Positions 29,901-38,597 of a stretch of 64,000 nt of DNA are shown one piece after another. Every line of letters begins with the position of its first letter. Positions within the stretch are counted from its first letter, which is position 1. The translations under genes and the position numbers were made by a program. A model generated the notes under the pieces. It saw nothing but the letters and a program-made list of their open reading frames with translations. It was not told where the DNA came from and ran no database searches. The stretch lies in assembly GCA_958296185.1 (NCBI GenBank), contig CATQIB010000006.1:197001-261000 (forward strand), given 5' to 3'. Source of the stretch: an uncultured Mesonia sp. (GTDB taxonomy: Bacteria > Bacteroidota > Bacteroidia > Flavobacteriales > Flavobacteriaceae).

Positions 29901-29990
29901 ACACCCTTAATGTATGATACGGCTAAGAAGAAAAGCGATGAGTTATTAGCTAAAAAAGAGGAAGAAATTGAAGAAGAAGTTATAGCTTAA
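26982..29990 (+). CDS. secDF: protein translocase SecDF fusion
   Basis: A 1002-residue fusion of SecD and SecF, which use the proton gradient to help pull proteins through SecYEG. SecD occupies roughly residues 1-610: an N-terminal TM, LDLKGGINVILQIS, a periplasmic domain and the TM block with GIVLTIGMSVDANVLIFERI. SecF occupies roughly 650-990 and carries GLNQGVDFVGGRTYTV and YSLNDTVVVFDRIRE. The periplasmic part holds an acidic low-complexity insert near residues 265-310 rich in Asp and Ala. The fusion is normal for Bacteroidota. A bidirectional-type terminator follows 20 bp after the stop. Confidence 0.97.
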   Translation: MQNKGIIKLFAILFGLVSIYQLSFTFIANSVEEDAEAYAKQKISTEVQNYSSLREIEEGRYLDSVGNQEIFAGITYNTSKDKELNKGLDLKGGINVILQISVKDILRELANNSKDPAFNKALARADELQKESQDDYVNLFFEAFEETPDAKMASPDVFANKNLSDDINFEMSNAQVKPIIRKRIDESITSAFEVLRKRIDKFGVTQPNIQRLGNSGRILVELPGAKDIDRVKKLLQSTAQLEFWHVFKGQELAPFLAQANAKLKEMQASKTEEVANDKPQDSTSTDQDIDDLIADAETDDAADIAKNNPLFSKLQPVAGQGPVLGTANIKDTAAVGAYLRMPQIRNLLPANQRYAKFVWGKPVNGSEFIDLYALKANKTNTPDLSGGVITNATQTYDQLGRIAVSMEMNGKGAKTWEEMTTVAFNNQSQIAIVLDDIVYSAPGISSGPISGGRSEITGSFTITEGQDLANVLRAGKLPASADIVQSEVVGPSLGQEAIDSGILSFAIALAFVLLWMVFYYGKAGLFADVALAVNILFIFGILAGLGAVLTLPGIAGIVLTIGMSVDANVLIFERIREELAKGKAQVDAIKDGFSNALSSILDANITTGLTGIILLVFGTGPIKGFATTLLIGICTSLFTAIFITRLFIGGYGKNGKSLDFATAATKNLFKNVNIKFIVKRKISYVVSGILVVASVAALFTTGLNQGVDFVGGRTYTVRFDKSVTASEIETKLVDVFGSAEAKTFGADNQLKITTKYKVEEEGTEVDNEISNMLFDALKADLPEGLTYEEFNLSSGEGHQVGVMSSMKVGPTIADDIKKASVWAVLGSLIVVFLYILFRFRKWQFSLGAVAAVFHDVVIILGIFSIAKGFMPFSMEIDQAFIAAILTVVGYSLNDTVVVFDRIREYFNEHTTWPFKKTINAALNSTISRTVNTSLTTLIVLLAIFIFGGESIRGFMFALIIGVLVGTYSSLFIATPLMYDTAKKKSDELLAKKEEEIEEEVIA

Positions 29991-30011
29991 ATCTTGCTCA
30001 AATAAATATTT

Positions 30012-30051
30012 AAAAAAAAGTTGCTTCACTAATTGAAGCAACTTTTTTTTT
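30012..30051 (+). terminator. rho-independent terminator of secDF
   Basis: GTTGCTTC (30020-30027) and GAAGCAAC (30035-30042) form a perfect 8-bp stem, extended by A/T pairs, followed by T8-9. The A tract on the other side would let it act in the opposite direction too. Confidence 0.9.
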
Positions 30052-30052
30052 A

Positions 30053-30450
30053 AAACCATTTTTCTGAGAAATAATATATCTTTTCGCATCAATGGGAATC
30101 CCGAAAAAACAAAGAGTTAAAAAACGGATTGTGGTTTAGAATTTTTCAATTACCTGTTCAGAAACTTTTAGAGGTTCATCGAAATACAGTGCAGAAATCA
30201 ACAAAATAAGCTAAAATAATAATGGTTTAAAAGGACCCAGTAGCAACCTTAATTTTTTTTAATGGATTTAAAAGGGTTGTTGTAATTGGCCGTTATTGTC
30301 TTCGTACTTTATTTGTTTTGTAATTCAATAAGTAAACGTACATACTAGTCTTATTATTTGCGGTGACCTATATTTTAAAATTCGCTTTACGGAAATGTCG
30401 AATCTAAGCATTCAGGTTTAGGTTTACCTGATTAATCGATTTTTTCATCA
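30053..30450. other. 400-bp region without a recognisable gene
   Basis: No open frame longer than about 15 codons with a plausible start is present on the plus strand, and I see no convincing RNA gene. A CAGGT/ACCTG hairpin (30413-30430), followed about ten bases later by T6, could end a small plus-strand transcript. No promoter with correct spacing was found for one. The region separates the convergent ends of secDF and lgt. Confidence 0.5.
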
Positions 30451-30451
30451 T

Positions 30452-30479
30452 AAAAAAAACAGTAAAATATCTTTTACTG
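30452..30479 (-). terminator. rho-independent terminator of lgt
   Basis: On the minus strand CAGTAAAA and TTTTACTG form a perfect 8-bp stem with a 4-nt loop, followed by eight T. It lies 46 bp after the lgt stop. Confidence 0.8.
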
Positions 30480-30524
30480 GTTACATAATAAAGTCCGGTT
30501 AAGTTTCCTTTAAGGGAGGCAATA

Positions 30525-31349
30525 TTAATTCTTCGAGAATTGTTGCTGGGCGCGAACAATTAATAATAAACCGATGGCAATGAAAGGTAAACTTAGCCAT
30601 TGACCTGTATTTAAAGCCCATTCGGCACGTTGATCTACTTGTGCTTCCTTAACAAATTCTACCATAAAGCGAACACTCCAGAGCATTACTAAAAATGCCC
30701 CGAAGATAAAACCAAGTTTTTCTTTACTATTGGTGCTCCAATAAAGATAAGAAAGGATTATGAACACGATAACATAACAGCCGGCCTCATATAATTGCGC
30801 TGGATGTCTGGGGAAATTTTCTCCCAATTGTGCAAAAATTACTCCATAGTCTGAAAAAGTAGGTTTACCTATAATTTCAGAATTAATAAAATTACCTATC
30901 CGAATAAAAACCCCACCAATGGCAACAGGTAATACAATGCGATCTAGTATAAATAGCATTGGTTTTTTTAGAATTTTTTTGGAATACAGATACATCGCTA
31001 AGATAATACCTATGGCCGCACCGTGACTGGCCAAACCTTGAAAACCTGTAAATTCAAATTCTGGATTAAATCTGGCTGGTAAAAGAATAGATAATGGGTC
31101 TTCAAAAATTAATTCAGATTGATAAAAGAAAACATGGCCTAAGCGAGCTCCTAGTAGCGTCGCGATAACGGTATAAAGAAATAAAGGATCTAGTTTTTCT
31201 TCCGAAATATTTTCGTGGGCAAACATCTTTTTGATGATATACCACCCCAATGCAAACGCAATAACATACATCATACTGTAATATCTAAGCGTAAAAAAGC
31301 CTAAATCAATTCCTAAAGACGGATCCCATACTATGGCATTACTTATCAT
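30525..31349 (-). CDS. lgt: prolipoprotein diacylglyceryl transferase
   Basis: Lgt transfers diacylglycerol to the lipobox cysteine of prolipoproteins in the inner membrane. The 274-residue protein has seven or so membrane segments. It carries the family signature RIGNFINSEIIGKPT with the essential arginine, plus ARLGHVFFYQ and GLASHGAAIG. This fits the numerous predicted lipoproteins in the window. A gap of about 110 bp separates it from yidD, so it may have its own promoter. Confidence 0.96.
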   Translation of the reverse strand: MISNAIVWDPSLGIDLGFFTLRYYSMMYVIAFALGWYIIKKMFAHENISEEKLDPLFLYTVIATLLGARLGHVFFYQSELIFEDPLSILLPARFNPEFEFTGFQGLASHGAAIGIILAMYLYSKKILKKPMLFILDRIVLPVAIGGVFIRIGNFINSEIIGKPTFSDYGVIFAQLGENFPRHPAQLYEAGCYVIVFIILSYLYWSTNSKEKLGFIFGAFLVMLWSVRFMVEFVKEAQVDQRAEWALNTGQWLSLPFIAIGLLLIVRAQQQFSKN

Positions 31350-31434
31350 ATACTAATTTTTACTGTTGACAGCGTAAATATAAGGATATATTTAGCTTAG
31401 AGTAGAGATTGTAGAATTAAATCCGTTGTTTGAA

Positions 31435-31659
31435 TTAAGGAACGGGATCATAGCCACTTTCTCCCCAAGGATGACATTTTAAGAATCTTTTAAAGCTTAA
31501 ATAACCACCTTTAAATAATCCATGTTTTTTTAGTGCTTCTTGTGCGTAAGAAGAACAGGTTGGACTAAATCGACAAGTCGCAGGTGTAAGCGGCGAGATA
31601 AATTTTTTATAGAGCCAAATTAAAGCTAAGAAAGGCGTTATAAATATTTTCTTAATCAT
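31435..31659 (-). CDS. yidD: membrane protein insertion efficiency factor YidD
   Basis: A small (74-residue) amphipathic membrane-associated protein that assists YidC-dependent insertion. It has the family pattern [35 protein letters not shown] and the C-terminal GYDPVP. The start at ATG 31659 (MIKKIF) was chosen over 31686: it overlaps the cysS stop by 8 bp, a normal coupling arrangement, while the longer frame runs further into cysS. Confidence 0.93.
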   Translation of the reverse strand: MIKKIFITPFLALIWLYKKFISPLTPATCRFSPTCSSYAQEALKKHGLFKGGYLSFKRFLKCHPWGESGYDPVP

Positions 31660-33145
31660 TTTTAATGGTAAAAGATGTGCCTTCACGGCTATCTTTTAAC
31701 TGAATACCCACTTTATTAAGCTCATCTCTTATTAAGTCACTAAGTGCAAAATCTTTGTTGTCGCGAGCCTTTTTTCTTAAACTAATAAGTAATTCTACTA
31801 ATTTTTCTACGCGATTTCTATCTTGATCACTAACAAGGTTAACATTAGGAATTAAGCCCATAACATCAAAAACAAAATCATGCATTGTTTTAGATAGAAG
31901 CGCTTTGTCTAAAGCGGTTATTTTCGCTTGATCTGTGCGAACTGCGTTTATCATTTTTACCGCTTCGAAAAGATGCGCAATTAGAATTGGACTATTAAAA
32001 TCATCATTCATAGCATCGTAGCAGTTTTGGCGCCATTTACTGATGTTCAAACTGCTTTGATTTGATTCGGGAAGTGATTCGACTAAACTTATGGCTTCCA
32101 TTAAGCGATTAAAACCTTTTTCTGCCGCCTGCAGAGCTTCATCTGAAAAATCGAGAATACTTCTGTAGTTGGCCTGAAGCATAAAAAATCGAGTAACAGA
32201 GGGACTATAAGATTTACTCAATACATCATTGTTACCAGAAAATAATTCTTTTGGTAAAATATTATTACCGGTACTTTTGGCCATTTTTTTACCATTTAAG
32301 GTAAGCATGTTGGCATGCATCCAATAGTTCACAGGAGACTTATCGTGTGCGGCTTCTCCTTGAGCAATTTCACATTCGTGGTGAGGGAATTTTAAGTCCA
32401 TTCCTCCTCCGTGAATATCAAATGACTCTCCTAAATATTTGGAGCTCATTACGGTGCATTCTAGGTGCCAACCGGGAAACCCAACACCCCAAGGGGACGG
32501 CCAGCGCATAATGTGCTGCGGTTCAGCTTTTTTCCATAAAGCAAAATCTTGTGGATTCTTTTTATCTGATTGCCCGTCGAGTTCGCGGGTATTCGCAATC
32601 ATATCTTCCAATTTTCTTTTGCTCAGAATACCATAGTGTTTACTTTGGTTATATTTTATAACATCAAAGTAAACAGAGCCGTTGGCTTCATAAGCTAAGC
32701 CTTTTTCAATAATTTTTTTGATCAGTTCTATTTGCTCAATAATATGACCTGTCGCAGTAGGCTCAATGCTTGGCGGTAAGTTATTGAATTGATGTAAAAT
32801 TTGGTGAAAGTCTACCGTGTATTTTTGAACCACTTCCATGGGTTCAATTTCTTCTAAACGAGCCTTCTTTGCAATTCGATCTTCGCCAGTTTCGGCATCG
32901 TTTTCTAAATGACCAGCGTCTGTTATATTACGCACGTAACGCACTTTATACCCTAAATGCTTTAAATACCTGAAAACTAAATCAAAAGAAATAAAGGTTC
33001 GGCAGTTCCCTAAATGCACGTTACTGTAGACAGTGGGGCCACAAACATACATTCCCACATAATCTTTCGTGATAGGCTTAAAACGTTCTTTTTCTCCCGT
33101 AAGAGAATTGTAAATTTTTAACTCTTGATTTTCGTATAAGGGCAT
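31652..33145 (-). CDS. cysS: cysteine--tRNA ligase
   Basis: Class I synthetase charging tRNA-Cys. The 497-residue protein has the zinc-site Cys and HIGH motif in [19 protein letters not shown], further zinc-ligand regions ([20 protein letters not shown]), the KMSKS loop [12 protein letters not shown] and a C-terminal DALR-like helical domain. The length is slightly above the ~460 typical of E. coli CysS, as is usual in this phylum. It overlaps yidD at the 3' end and follows folE. Confidence 0.97.
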   Translation of the reverse strand: MPLYENQELKIYNSLTGEKERFKPITKDYVGMYVCGPTVYSNVHLGNCRTFISFDLVFRYLKHLGYKVRYVRNITDAGHLENDAETGEDRIAKKARLEEIEPMEVVQKYTVDFHQILHQFNNLPPSIEPTATGHIIEQIELIKKIIEKGLAYEANGSVYFDVIKYNQSKHYGILSKRKLEDMIANTRELDGQSDKKNPQDFALWKKAEPQHIMRWPSPWGVGFPGWHLECTVMSSKYLGESFDIHGGGMDLKFPHHECEIAQGEAAHDKSPVNYWMHANMLTLNGKKMAKSTGNNILPKELFSGNNDVLSKSYSPSVTRFFMLQANYRSILDFSDEALQAAEKGFNRLMEAISLVESLPESNQSSLNISKWRQNCYDAMNDDFNSPILIAHLFEAVKMINAVRTDQAKITALDKALLSKTMHDFVFDVMGLIPNVNLVSDQDRNRVEKLVELLISLRKKARDNKDFALSDLIRDELNKVGIQLKDSREGTSFTIKND

Positions 33146-33183
33146 GGGTATAATTTTTAACTTGGTGTAATGAATTTAAAATT

Positions 33184-33861
33184 TTAAAATTCAGTATCCA
33201 TATTGATGTAGTCTAAAAACTCTCTTTTTATATTCTTGTCTTTAAACTTACCACCAAATTCGCTTGTAACGGTACTACTTTCAATATCTCGTATTCCTCG
33301 ACTGTTGACACACAGATGCTTGGCGTCGATAACACAAGCCACATCGTCTGTGCCTAGTGCTTTTTGAAGTTCAGCTACAATTTGCATAGTTAAGCGCTCT
33401 TGCACTTGAGGTCTTTTGGCATAATAGTCTACAATTCTATTCATTTTTGATAGGCCCACAACAGTACCATTTGAAATATAGGCCACGTGAGCGCGACCAA
33501 CGATAGGTAGTAAATGGTGTTCACAAGTAGAATAAACCGTAATGTTTTTCTCTACTAGCATTTCCCCATATTTGTAATTGTTTTGAAAAACAGAAGCTTT
33601 AGGTTTTCTCTTGGGGTGTAAACCGGCAAAAGACTCATTCACAAACATTTTAGCAACGCGAAGAGGAGTTCCTTTTAAGCTATCGTCTTCTAAGTCTAAA
33701 CCTAAAGTCATTAATATATTGTGAACGTCTTGCTGTATTATGGCAATCTTTTCTTCATCTGTTTTTTCAAACGCATCTTTTCTTAGCGGATTCTCTGCGC
33801 TAGAACTTACATGGTTGTCACCAATTTCATCTATATTTTCCAAGATATTATCAATTTTCAT
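33184..33861 (-). CDS. folE: GTP cyclohydrolase I
   Basis: FolE converts GTP to 7,8-dihydroneopterin triphosphate, the first step for folate and, through QueD/QueE, queuosine. With ATG at 33861 the protein has 225 residues. The zinc ligands are Cys113, His116 (STCEHHLLPI) and Cys184 (KHLCVNSRG), and the catalytic His115 region is intact. The open frame extends to 33903. The upstream part contains an exact -7 promoter element (33891-33898), so the longer start would lie before the transcript begins. Confidence 0.96.
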   Translation of the reverse strand: MKIDNILENIDEIGDNHVSSSAENPLRKDAFEKTDEEKIAIIQQDVHNILMTLGLDLEDDSLKGTPLRVAKMFVNESFAGLHPKRKPKASVFQNNYKYGEMLVEKNITVYSTCEHHLLPIVGRAHVAYISNGTVVGLSKMNRIVDYYAKRPQVQERLTMQIVAELQKALGTDDVACVIDAKHLCVNSRGIRDIESSTVTSEFGGKFKDKNIKREFLDYINMDTEF

Positions 33862-33890
33862 TTTATAAACCTCTATCGATTTTAAGTGGG

Positions 33891-33898
33891 CAAAGATA
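33891..33898 (-). promoter_or_regulatory. -7 promoter element for folE
   Basis: On the minus strand TATCTTTG matches TAnnTTTG exactly, 29 nt upstream of ATG 33861. It lies inside the longer open frame and decides the start. Confidence 0.6.
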
Positions 33899-34055
33899 AG
33901 CATTTATGTTTTTCTAAACTAAAGCTTTATTCGGCAAGGCGAAAACATTATAGTTTTTAACTTAATTTTGGCCTATGATTAAGTTTTCAAAAATTGTAAC
34001 AAAAGCTTTACACCTAAAGAATTGGTAATAAACAGACAGAACTTATACTGCTTGC

Positions 34056-35588
34056 CTACATATCAAATATAAAACTCATTATGTAGTTAGAATCATTTCT
34101 TTCTAATTGCACGGTATTGCTTAAGCCTGTTTTTAATAGGTCTTGTTGCATGTTTACCTGATAGTAGCTGTAGGCAAAATCTATTTTTATTCGACCAAAA
34201 TTATATCCTAAACCAGCTGAAAATCCGTAAAGATCGTCTTGTAAATCCTTATTTTCAAATGGGGATTGTTCAAAACGAGCTCCGGAACGTAAACTCCAAT
34301 TCTTAATACGATGTTCTGCACCCATCTTAATGCTTGAGGCAGCAGTTAGTCCATCGCTTAAGTTTTTATTTTGTATTTCAAAGTTTTGATTTTCTCTAGA
34401 TTGCAATTTAATATTACCATAGTTTTTATAGCCATAATCTAAACTAACTAGTGTTGAAGGTGCAAAAATCAAAGCTGCACTTGCTTTAATTTGACCAGGT
34501 GTTCTAAGTTTATAATTTGGAAAAACATTCACAATAAAAGGATTAGCAGTGGCATTACCAAATTCTTGACTTGAGGTGCTTAGATATTGAGTCGTTTCGT
34601 CAGAAATGGTGTACCAGGTGGGGGAGTCGTAACTTAATCCAAGTCGTAAAACCTCATTGACCTTAGCTATTCCACCTAATTGAAAAGAAAATCCAGAACC
34701 TATTGTGCTCAGGTTGTTTTCGAAGTAAATTGAGGATAATCTGCTGCCTTGATTTGGTCTTTCAAAATAACTTGTAATGCGTTCATAATTAATGAAATGA
34801 GCGTTTAGGTTGAGACCTATATAAAATCTATTTTGCAAGGCTAAGGAACCGTTTAAAGAGAATTTGCCGTTAAAGCCTGTGCCTTGTTGGCTATAGGAAT
34901 GATAAGTGTTATTGGTGGTAGTATTTGAAATATATTGCGTGTTTTCTATGTCATTCGGATCTGTTGGATCAAAAAGATAAGTTTCGTAACCCAAGTAAGC
35001 TGTTTGTAGTTCGGAGTTTGTAACTCCTAGGTTATTAAAATTAGTTTCACCCAAAAATCGATATAAATCATCTAAAGATTCACCAGGCCGTGTGGTGAAC
35101 AAATCAAGGGGAATACCATTAGCTAAATTTGTAAAGTAGGAACCGATAGACTCGTTGCTTGTTCCGCGAGCAAGAAAATTTTGTTCCAAATTTTTTTGCT
35201 GATCATAGGTGAGACCAAAACTGAATTTATTTACAGTGGCTTGCGGATTGTAATTTTCAAAAACATAGACTGCTCCAGCTTGAGGAATGTGAAATTCATC
35301 TTCTTTCGCAGCTCCATTTTTACCGGCAAAAGAAGAATTGTTTTTGAGATGCTGGTAACCAAAGGTAAACCCAGCGGTGTTATGCAGAAAAATTGAAGAT
35401 CCAGCAGGATTTACTTGGAGCGCAGATAAATCACCACCTAAAGCGCCGAAAGCTCCGCTCATGGCCGTAAAACGTGCCGTTCCTAAAACATCAGACTGTC
35501 CAAAATTGAGAGCCTCATTAATACTTTGAGCAGCACCTATTGTTGAGATAAATGCTGCTGTTATTATACTTATATATTTCTTTTTCAT
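34056..35588 (-). CDS. OmpP1/FadL-family outer-membrane porin
   Basis: A 510-residue outer-membrane protein. The signal peptide (TAAFISTIGAAQ) is followed by the FadL-type N-terminal hatch (GQSDVLGTARFTAMSGAFGA, then LSALQVNPAGSSIF). A 14-strand-type barrel follows, ending YIMSFIFDM. FadL-like porins carry hydrophobic compounds such as fatty acids or aromatics across the outer membrane; the substrate here is unknown. It lies 11 bp after the upstream Arg/Ser-rich lipoprotein gene and is likely in one transcript with it. Confidence 0.88.
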   Translation of the reverse strand: MKKKYISIITAAFISTIGAAQSINEALNFGQSDVLGTARFTAMSGAFGALGGDLSALQVNPAGSSIFLHNTAGFTFGYQHLKNNSSFAGKNGAAKEDEFHIPQAGAVYVFENYNPQATVNKFSFGLTYDQQKNLEQNFLARGTSNESIGSYFTNLANGIPLDLFTTRPGESLDDLYRFLGETNFNNLGVTNSELQTAYLGYETYLFDPTDPNDIENTQYISNTTTNNTYHSYSQQGTGFNGKFSLNGSLALQNRFYIGLNLNAHFINYERITSYFERPNQGSRLSSIYFENNLSTIGSGFSFQLGGIAKVNEVLRLGLSYDSPTWYTISDETTQYLSTSSQEFGNATANPFIVNVFPNYKLRTPGQIKASAALIFAPSTLVSLDYGYKNYGNIKLQSRENQNFEIQNKNLSDGLTAASSIKMGAEHRIKNWSLRSGARFEQSPFENKDLQDDLYGFSAGLGYNFGRIKIDFAYSYYQVNMQQDLLKTGLSNTVQLERNDSNYIMSFIFDM

Positions 35589-35599
35589 AAAGATGTTTT

Positions 35600-36718
35600 T
35601 TATCTAGGAGAACGACGAGAAGAACTACCTCTGCTACTTCTTGTTCCGCTACTTGATCGGCTAGAGCTAGAAGATCTTGTAGAGCTCGAACTGCGGGTTG
35701 ATTGACTAGGCGAATAAGTGCGATTACTTGAATTTGTAGACCTACGGTTTATAGAGTTCGAACTTCTGGTGCTAGGACGTGCGCTTCGGTTGTAGTAACC
35801 ACTTCTTCTACTGTTTTGAGTAGCCGATGAATTTCTGTTTACGCCTCGATTGCTTTGGTAACGGCTATCACCTCTCGCATTAATGCCACGGGTGTTTTTT
35901 ATGGTCGTTCTTGATTGACTTCTCCGAATGCTATTATTGCTACTTCTGTTTATACCGCTATTTGAATTTCTACGGTAGCTTTCTGAGGCATTTCTACGAT
36001 AGCTATCACCGGCATTGCGTCTGTAATTGCTATTACGCGTGTTGCGATAATTTCTAGTTGCATCGTGATAGGCTATTGAGTGTCTATAATTATGATAGGC
36101 AGGATGATAAGCCACGCCACCATAAAATGGGTGATTCCAAGCGCCCCAGTAATTATAAGGGTGTCCCCATCCCCAATAGGCCGATCCCCAGCCAAATCGA
36201 GGGTTGTGCCAACCCCATCCCCAAGCGCCGTAATAACCGCCATACCAGGCGCCGTGAAAAGGAGCGCTCCATATCCCCCAAGGGTGATAAAAACCAGAAA
36301 ATAAATAGGGATTTCTATCGATAACGGTGATGTTAACCTCGGTTGGGTTAGATCCCCAACTAGCATTGTTGTAGGTGTATTCCTCATCTTCGTAGATTAT
36401 ATCTTCCTGACCGTTGTTTTGATAATTGCTCTGCGTAGTGTAATTGTCAATATCGGTAAAAACTTCATTCTCTTGGTTTACTCCTTGAGCCATAGTGATT
36501 TGCTCGCCTTGCTCTTTAAAGTAATTCTGGTAGTAACCAGCTTTTTCATTTTGTCGTTGCTGTTGTGCAGCAGTAGGTCGATTTAAGTTTTGATTGTAGA
36601 TGCCATCTTGAGGAATAGACGTATTCTGATACGTGCCACACGATAGCAGTAAAAATAGCATCCCTATCCCAAGTGGCCAAGATGCGTATTTCAATATATT
36701 TATAGAATTAAGATGCAT
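35600..36718 (-). CDS. lipoprotein with aromatic/glycine core and long Arg/Ser-rich tail
   Basis: A 372-residue predicted lipoprotein (lipobox LLSC, Cys27). There are three compositional zones: residues ~28-130 polar and Gln/Asn/Glu-rich; ~135-215 extremely rich in Trp, Tyr, Gly, His and Phe (for example YGAWGWGWHNPRFGWG); and ~220-372 almost only Arg, Ser, Asn and Tyr, ending in SSRGSSSRRSPR. I recognise no catalytic motif. The basic tail suggests contact with acidic polymers (LPS, polysaccharide or DNA) at the cell surface; that is inference. Low-complexity coding produces several antisense open frames here that are not genes. Confidence 0.75.
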   Translation of the reverse strand: MHLNSINILKYASWPLGIGMLFLLLSCGTYQNTSIPQDGIYNQNLNRPTAAQQQRQNEKAGYYQNYFKEQGEQITMAQGVNQENEVFTDIDNYTTQSNYQNNGQEDIIYEDEEYTYNNASWGSNPTEVNITVIDRNPYLFSGFYHPWGIWSAPFHGAWYGGYYGAWGWGWHNPRFGWGSAYWGWGHPYNYWGAWNHPFYGGVAYHPAYHNYRHSIAYHDATRNYRNTRNSNYRRNAGDSYRRNASESYRRNSNSGINRSSNNSIRRSQSRTTIKNTRGINARGDSRYQSNRGVNRNSSATQNSRRSGYYNRSARPSTRSSNSINRRSTNSSNRTYSPSQSTRSSSSTRSSSSSRSSSGTRSSRGSSSRRSPR

Positions 36719-36818
36719 ATCTTTTGTATTTTATTGTTGAACATTTCAAATTTAACTAGTTTTGCCTAAACTAAAAATTCATTAATAATAGCACAAGCAT
36801 TGTGCCAAAGATAAATAT

Positions 36819-38297
36819 ATGGCAAATAAGCTAACCTCAAGAAGTACAGATTATTCAAAGTGGTATAATGAGCTTGTTGTACAAGCAGATCTAGCAGAGA
36901 ACTCTGCTGTTAGAGGGTGTATGGTGATTAAACCTTATGGCTATGCCATATGGGAAAAAATGCAAGCTCAGCTAGATAAGCGTTTTAAAGAGACGGGGCA
37001 TCAGAATGCTTATTTTCCTTTATTTGTACCGAAAAGTTTATTTGAAGCCGAGGAAAAAAATGCCGAGGGATTTGCGAAAGAATGTGCGGTAGTAACTCAC
37101 TATAGATTAAAAACTGATCCTAATGATGCATCAAAATTAATTGTAGATCCAGAGGCAAAATTAGAAGAAGAACTAGTGGTTAGGCCAACCTCAGAGGCTA
37201 TTATTTGGAATACCTACAAAGGTTGGATACAATCTTACCGTGATTTACCTATTAAGATTAACCAATGGGCCAATGTGGTACGCTGGGAAATGCGTACACG
37301 TTTGTTTTTAAGAACAGCCGAATTTTTGTGGCAAGAAGGGCATACCGCTCACGAAACAAGAGAAGAGGCTCTGTTTGAAACCAAGCAAATGAATGACGTG
37401 TATGCTGATTTTGTAGAAAATTTTATGGCAATTCCGGTTATTCAGGGTAAAAAGACCGAAAGTGAACGTTTTGCGGGTGCAGAAGAAACTTATTGTATTG
37501 AAGCCCTTATGCAAGATGGGAAGGCCCTTCAAGCTGGAACTTCACATTTTTTAGGTCAAAATTTTGCTAAAGCCTTTGATGTGAAATATGCTAGCAAAGA
37601 AGGTAAATTGGAACACGTTTGGGCCACAAGTTGGGGGGTGTCTACGCGATTAATGGGAGCCCTAATTATGACCCATAGCGATGATAAAGGACTTGTATTG
37701 CCGCCAAAATTAGCTCCTAACCAAGTAGTTATAGTTCCTATTTATAAAGGACAAGAACAGTTGAAACAAATTAGCGAAAAGGGGCAAATAATTGCTCAAA
37801 ATCTTAGAGAAGCTGGTATTTCTGTGAAATTTGACGATCGAGATACACATAAACCAGGCTGGAAATTTGCTCAATATGAATTACAAGGGGTTCCTGTACG
37901 TTTGGCGATAGGGCCAAAAGATTTAGAAAAAGGTACAGTAGAGTTAGCTAGACGCGACACTTTAACTAAAGAATTTGTAAAACAAGATGAGCTTGTAGAG
38001 ACAGTGAAAGCTCTAATGATTGAGATTCAAGATAATCTCTTTAATAAGGCACTTAACTATAGAGATGAACACATTTCTAAGGTAGAAGATTTTGATACGT
38101 TTAAGAAAGTATTAAAAGAGAAAGGTGGATTTATTTCGGCTCACTGGGATGGGACAACCGAAACGGAAGAGAGAATTAAAGAGCTGACTAAGGCAACCAT
38201 TCGTTGTATTCCTTTTGATGCTGAAAATGAATCAGGTAACTGCGTATTGACTGGTAAGCCGTCTAATCAACGTGTTTTGTTTGCTAAGGCTTATTAA
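36819..38297 (+). CDS. proS: proline--tRNA ligase (short, eukaryote/archaea-like type)
   Basis: Class II synthetase charging tRNA-Pro. The 492-residue protein lacks the large editing insert of the bacterial-type enzyme. It has motif 2 ([20 protein letters not shown] region), the motif [35 protein letters not shown] and the anticodon-binding domain ([12 protein letters not shown]). The C-terminal zinc-like domain retains few cysteines (RCIPF and GNCVLTG) and ends in AKAY. A ~100-bp divergent gap separates it from the Arg/Ser-rich lipoprotein. Confidence 0.96.
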   Translation: MANKLTSRSTDYSKWYNELVVQADLAENSAVRGCMVIKPYGYAIWEKMQAQLDKRFKETGHQNAYFPLFVPKSLFEAEEKNAEGFAKECAVVTHYRLKTDPNDASKLIVDPEAKLEEELVVRPTSEAIIWNTYKGWIQSYRDLPIKINQWANVVRWEMRTRLFLRTAEFLWQEGHTAHETREEALFETKQMNDVYADFVENFMAIPVIQGKKTESERFAGAEETYCIEALMQDGKALQAGTSHFLGQNFAKAFDVKYASKEGKLEHVWATSWGVSTRLMGALIMTHSDDKGLVLPPKLAPNQVVIVPIYKGQEQLKQISEKGQIIAQNLREAGISVKFDDRDTHKPGWKFAQYELQGVPVRLAIGPKDLEKGTVELARRDTLTKEFVKQDELVETVKALMIEIQDNLFNKALNYRDEHISKVEDFDTFKKVLKEKGGFISAHWDGTTETEERIKELTKATIRCIPFDAENESGNCVLTGKPSNQRVLFAKAY

Positions 38298-38325
38298 AAA
38301 AAGTTTAAAAAAAAATGAAATTTTG

Positions 38326-38356
38326 TTTGGTGCATTTAAAATAAGTCTTATTTTTG
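38326..38356 (+). promoter_or_regulatory. promoter of the tRNA-Glu pair
   Basis: A textbook Bacteroidota promoter: TTTG (38326-38329) and TATTTTTG (38349-38356) with 19 nt between them. The first tRNA-Glu starts 21 nt after the -7 element. Confidence 0.75.
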
Positions 38357-38377
38357 CATCCGCATTCAAACAATAAT

Positions 38378-38449
38378 GGTCCGTTCGTCTAGGGGTTAGG
38401 ACGCCAGGTTTTCATCCTGGTAACAGGGGTTCGAATCCCCTACGGACTA
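38378..38449 (+). tRNA. tRNA-Glu (UUC)
   Basis: A 72-nt cloverleaf. The acceptor GGTCCGT pairs with ACGGACT (G-U at the first pair). The anticodon stem CCAGG/CCTGG encloses loop TTTTCAT with anticodon TTC. The T arm is AGGGG/CCCCT with loop TTCGAAT. The 3' CCA is not encoded. Confidence 0.97.
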
Positions 38450-38494
38450 CAAAGTAACAAACAACTGGTTTGTTTTTGAAATAAGTAAGCTAAT

Positions 38495-38566
38495 GGTCCG
38501 TTCGTCTAGGGGTTAGGACGCCAGGTTTTCATCCTGGTAACAGGGGTTCGAATCCCCTACGGACTA
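38495..38566 (+). tRNA. tRNA-Glu (UUC), second identical copy
   Basis: Base-for-base identical to the tRNA at 38378-38449, starting 45 nt after its end. It has no separate promoter in the spacer that I can see, so both are probably processed from one transcript that continues toward rpsT. Confidence 0.97.
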
Positions 38567-38597
38567 CAATTTAATTAATGAGATAAGAAATAGAGTT

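Noticed and set aside
30069-30141. Short plus-strand frame (about 15 codons, basic) after secDF
   Set aside because: It is too short, lacks a promoter motif and follows the secDF terminator without any supporting signal.
30312-30450. Possible small RNA in the secDF-lgt gap (TTTG and TATTATTTG motifs, CAGGT/ACCTG hairpin with T6 about ten bases downstream)
   Set aside because: The motifs are 31 nt apart, too far for a Bacteroidota promoter, and the -7 element has an extra base, so the support is too weak.
36058-36387. Three overlapping open frames (two plus, one minus in another frame) within the Arg/Ser-rich lipoprotein gene
   Set aside because: They arise from the Gly/Trp/His-rich coding of that gene, have no ribosome-binding context or family resemblance, and all lie fully inside the lipoprotein frame.
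38378-38566. Repeat-spacer-repeat pattern that might be read as a short CRISPR array
   Set aside because: The repeats are 72-nt complete tRNA-Glu cloverleaves, only two copies occur and no cas genes are present.
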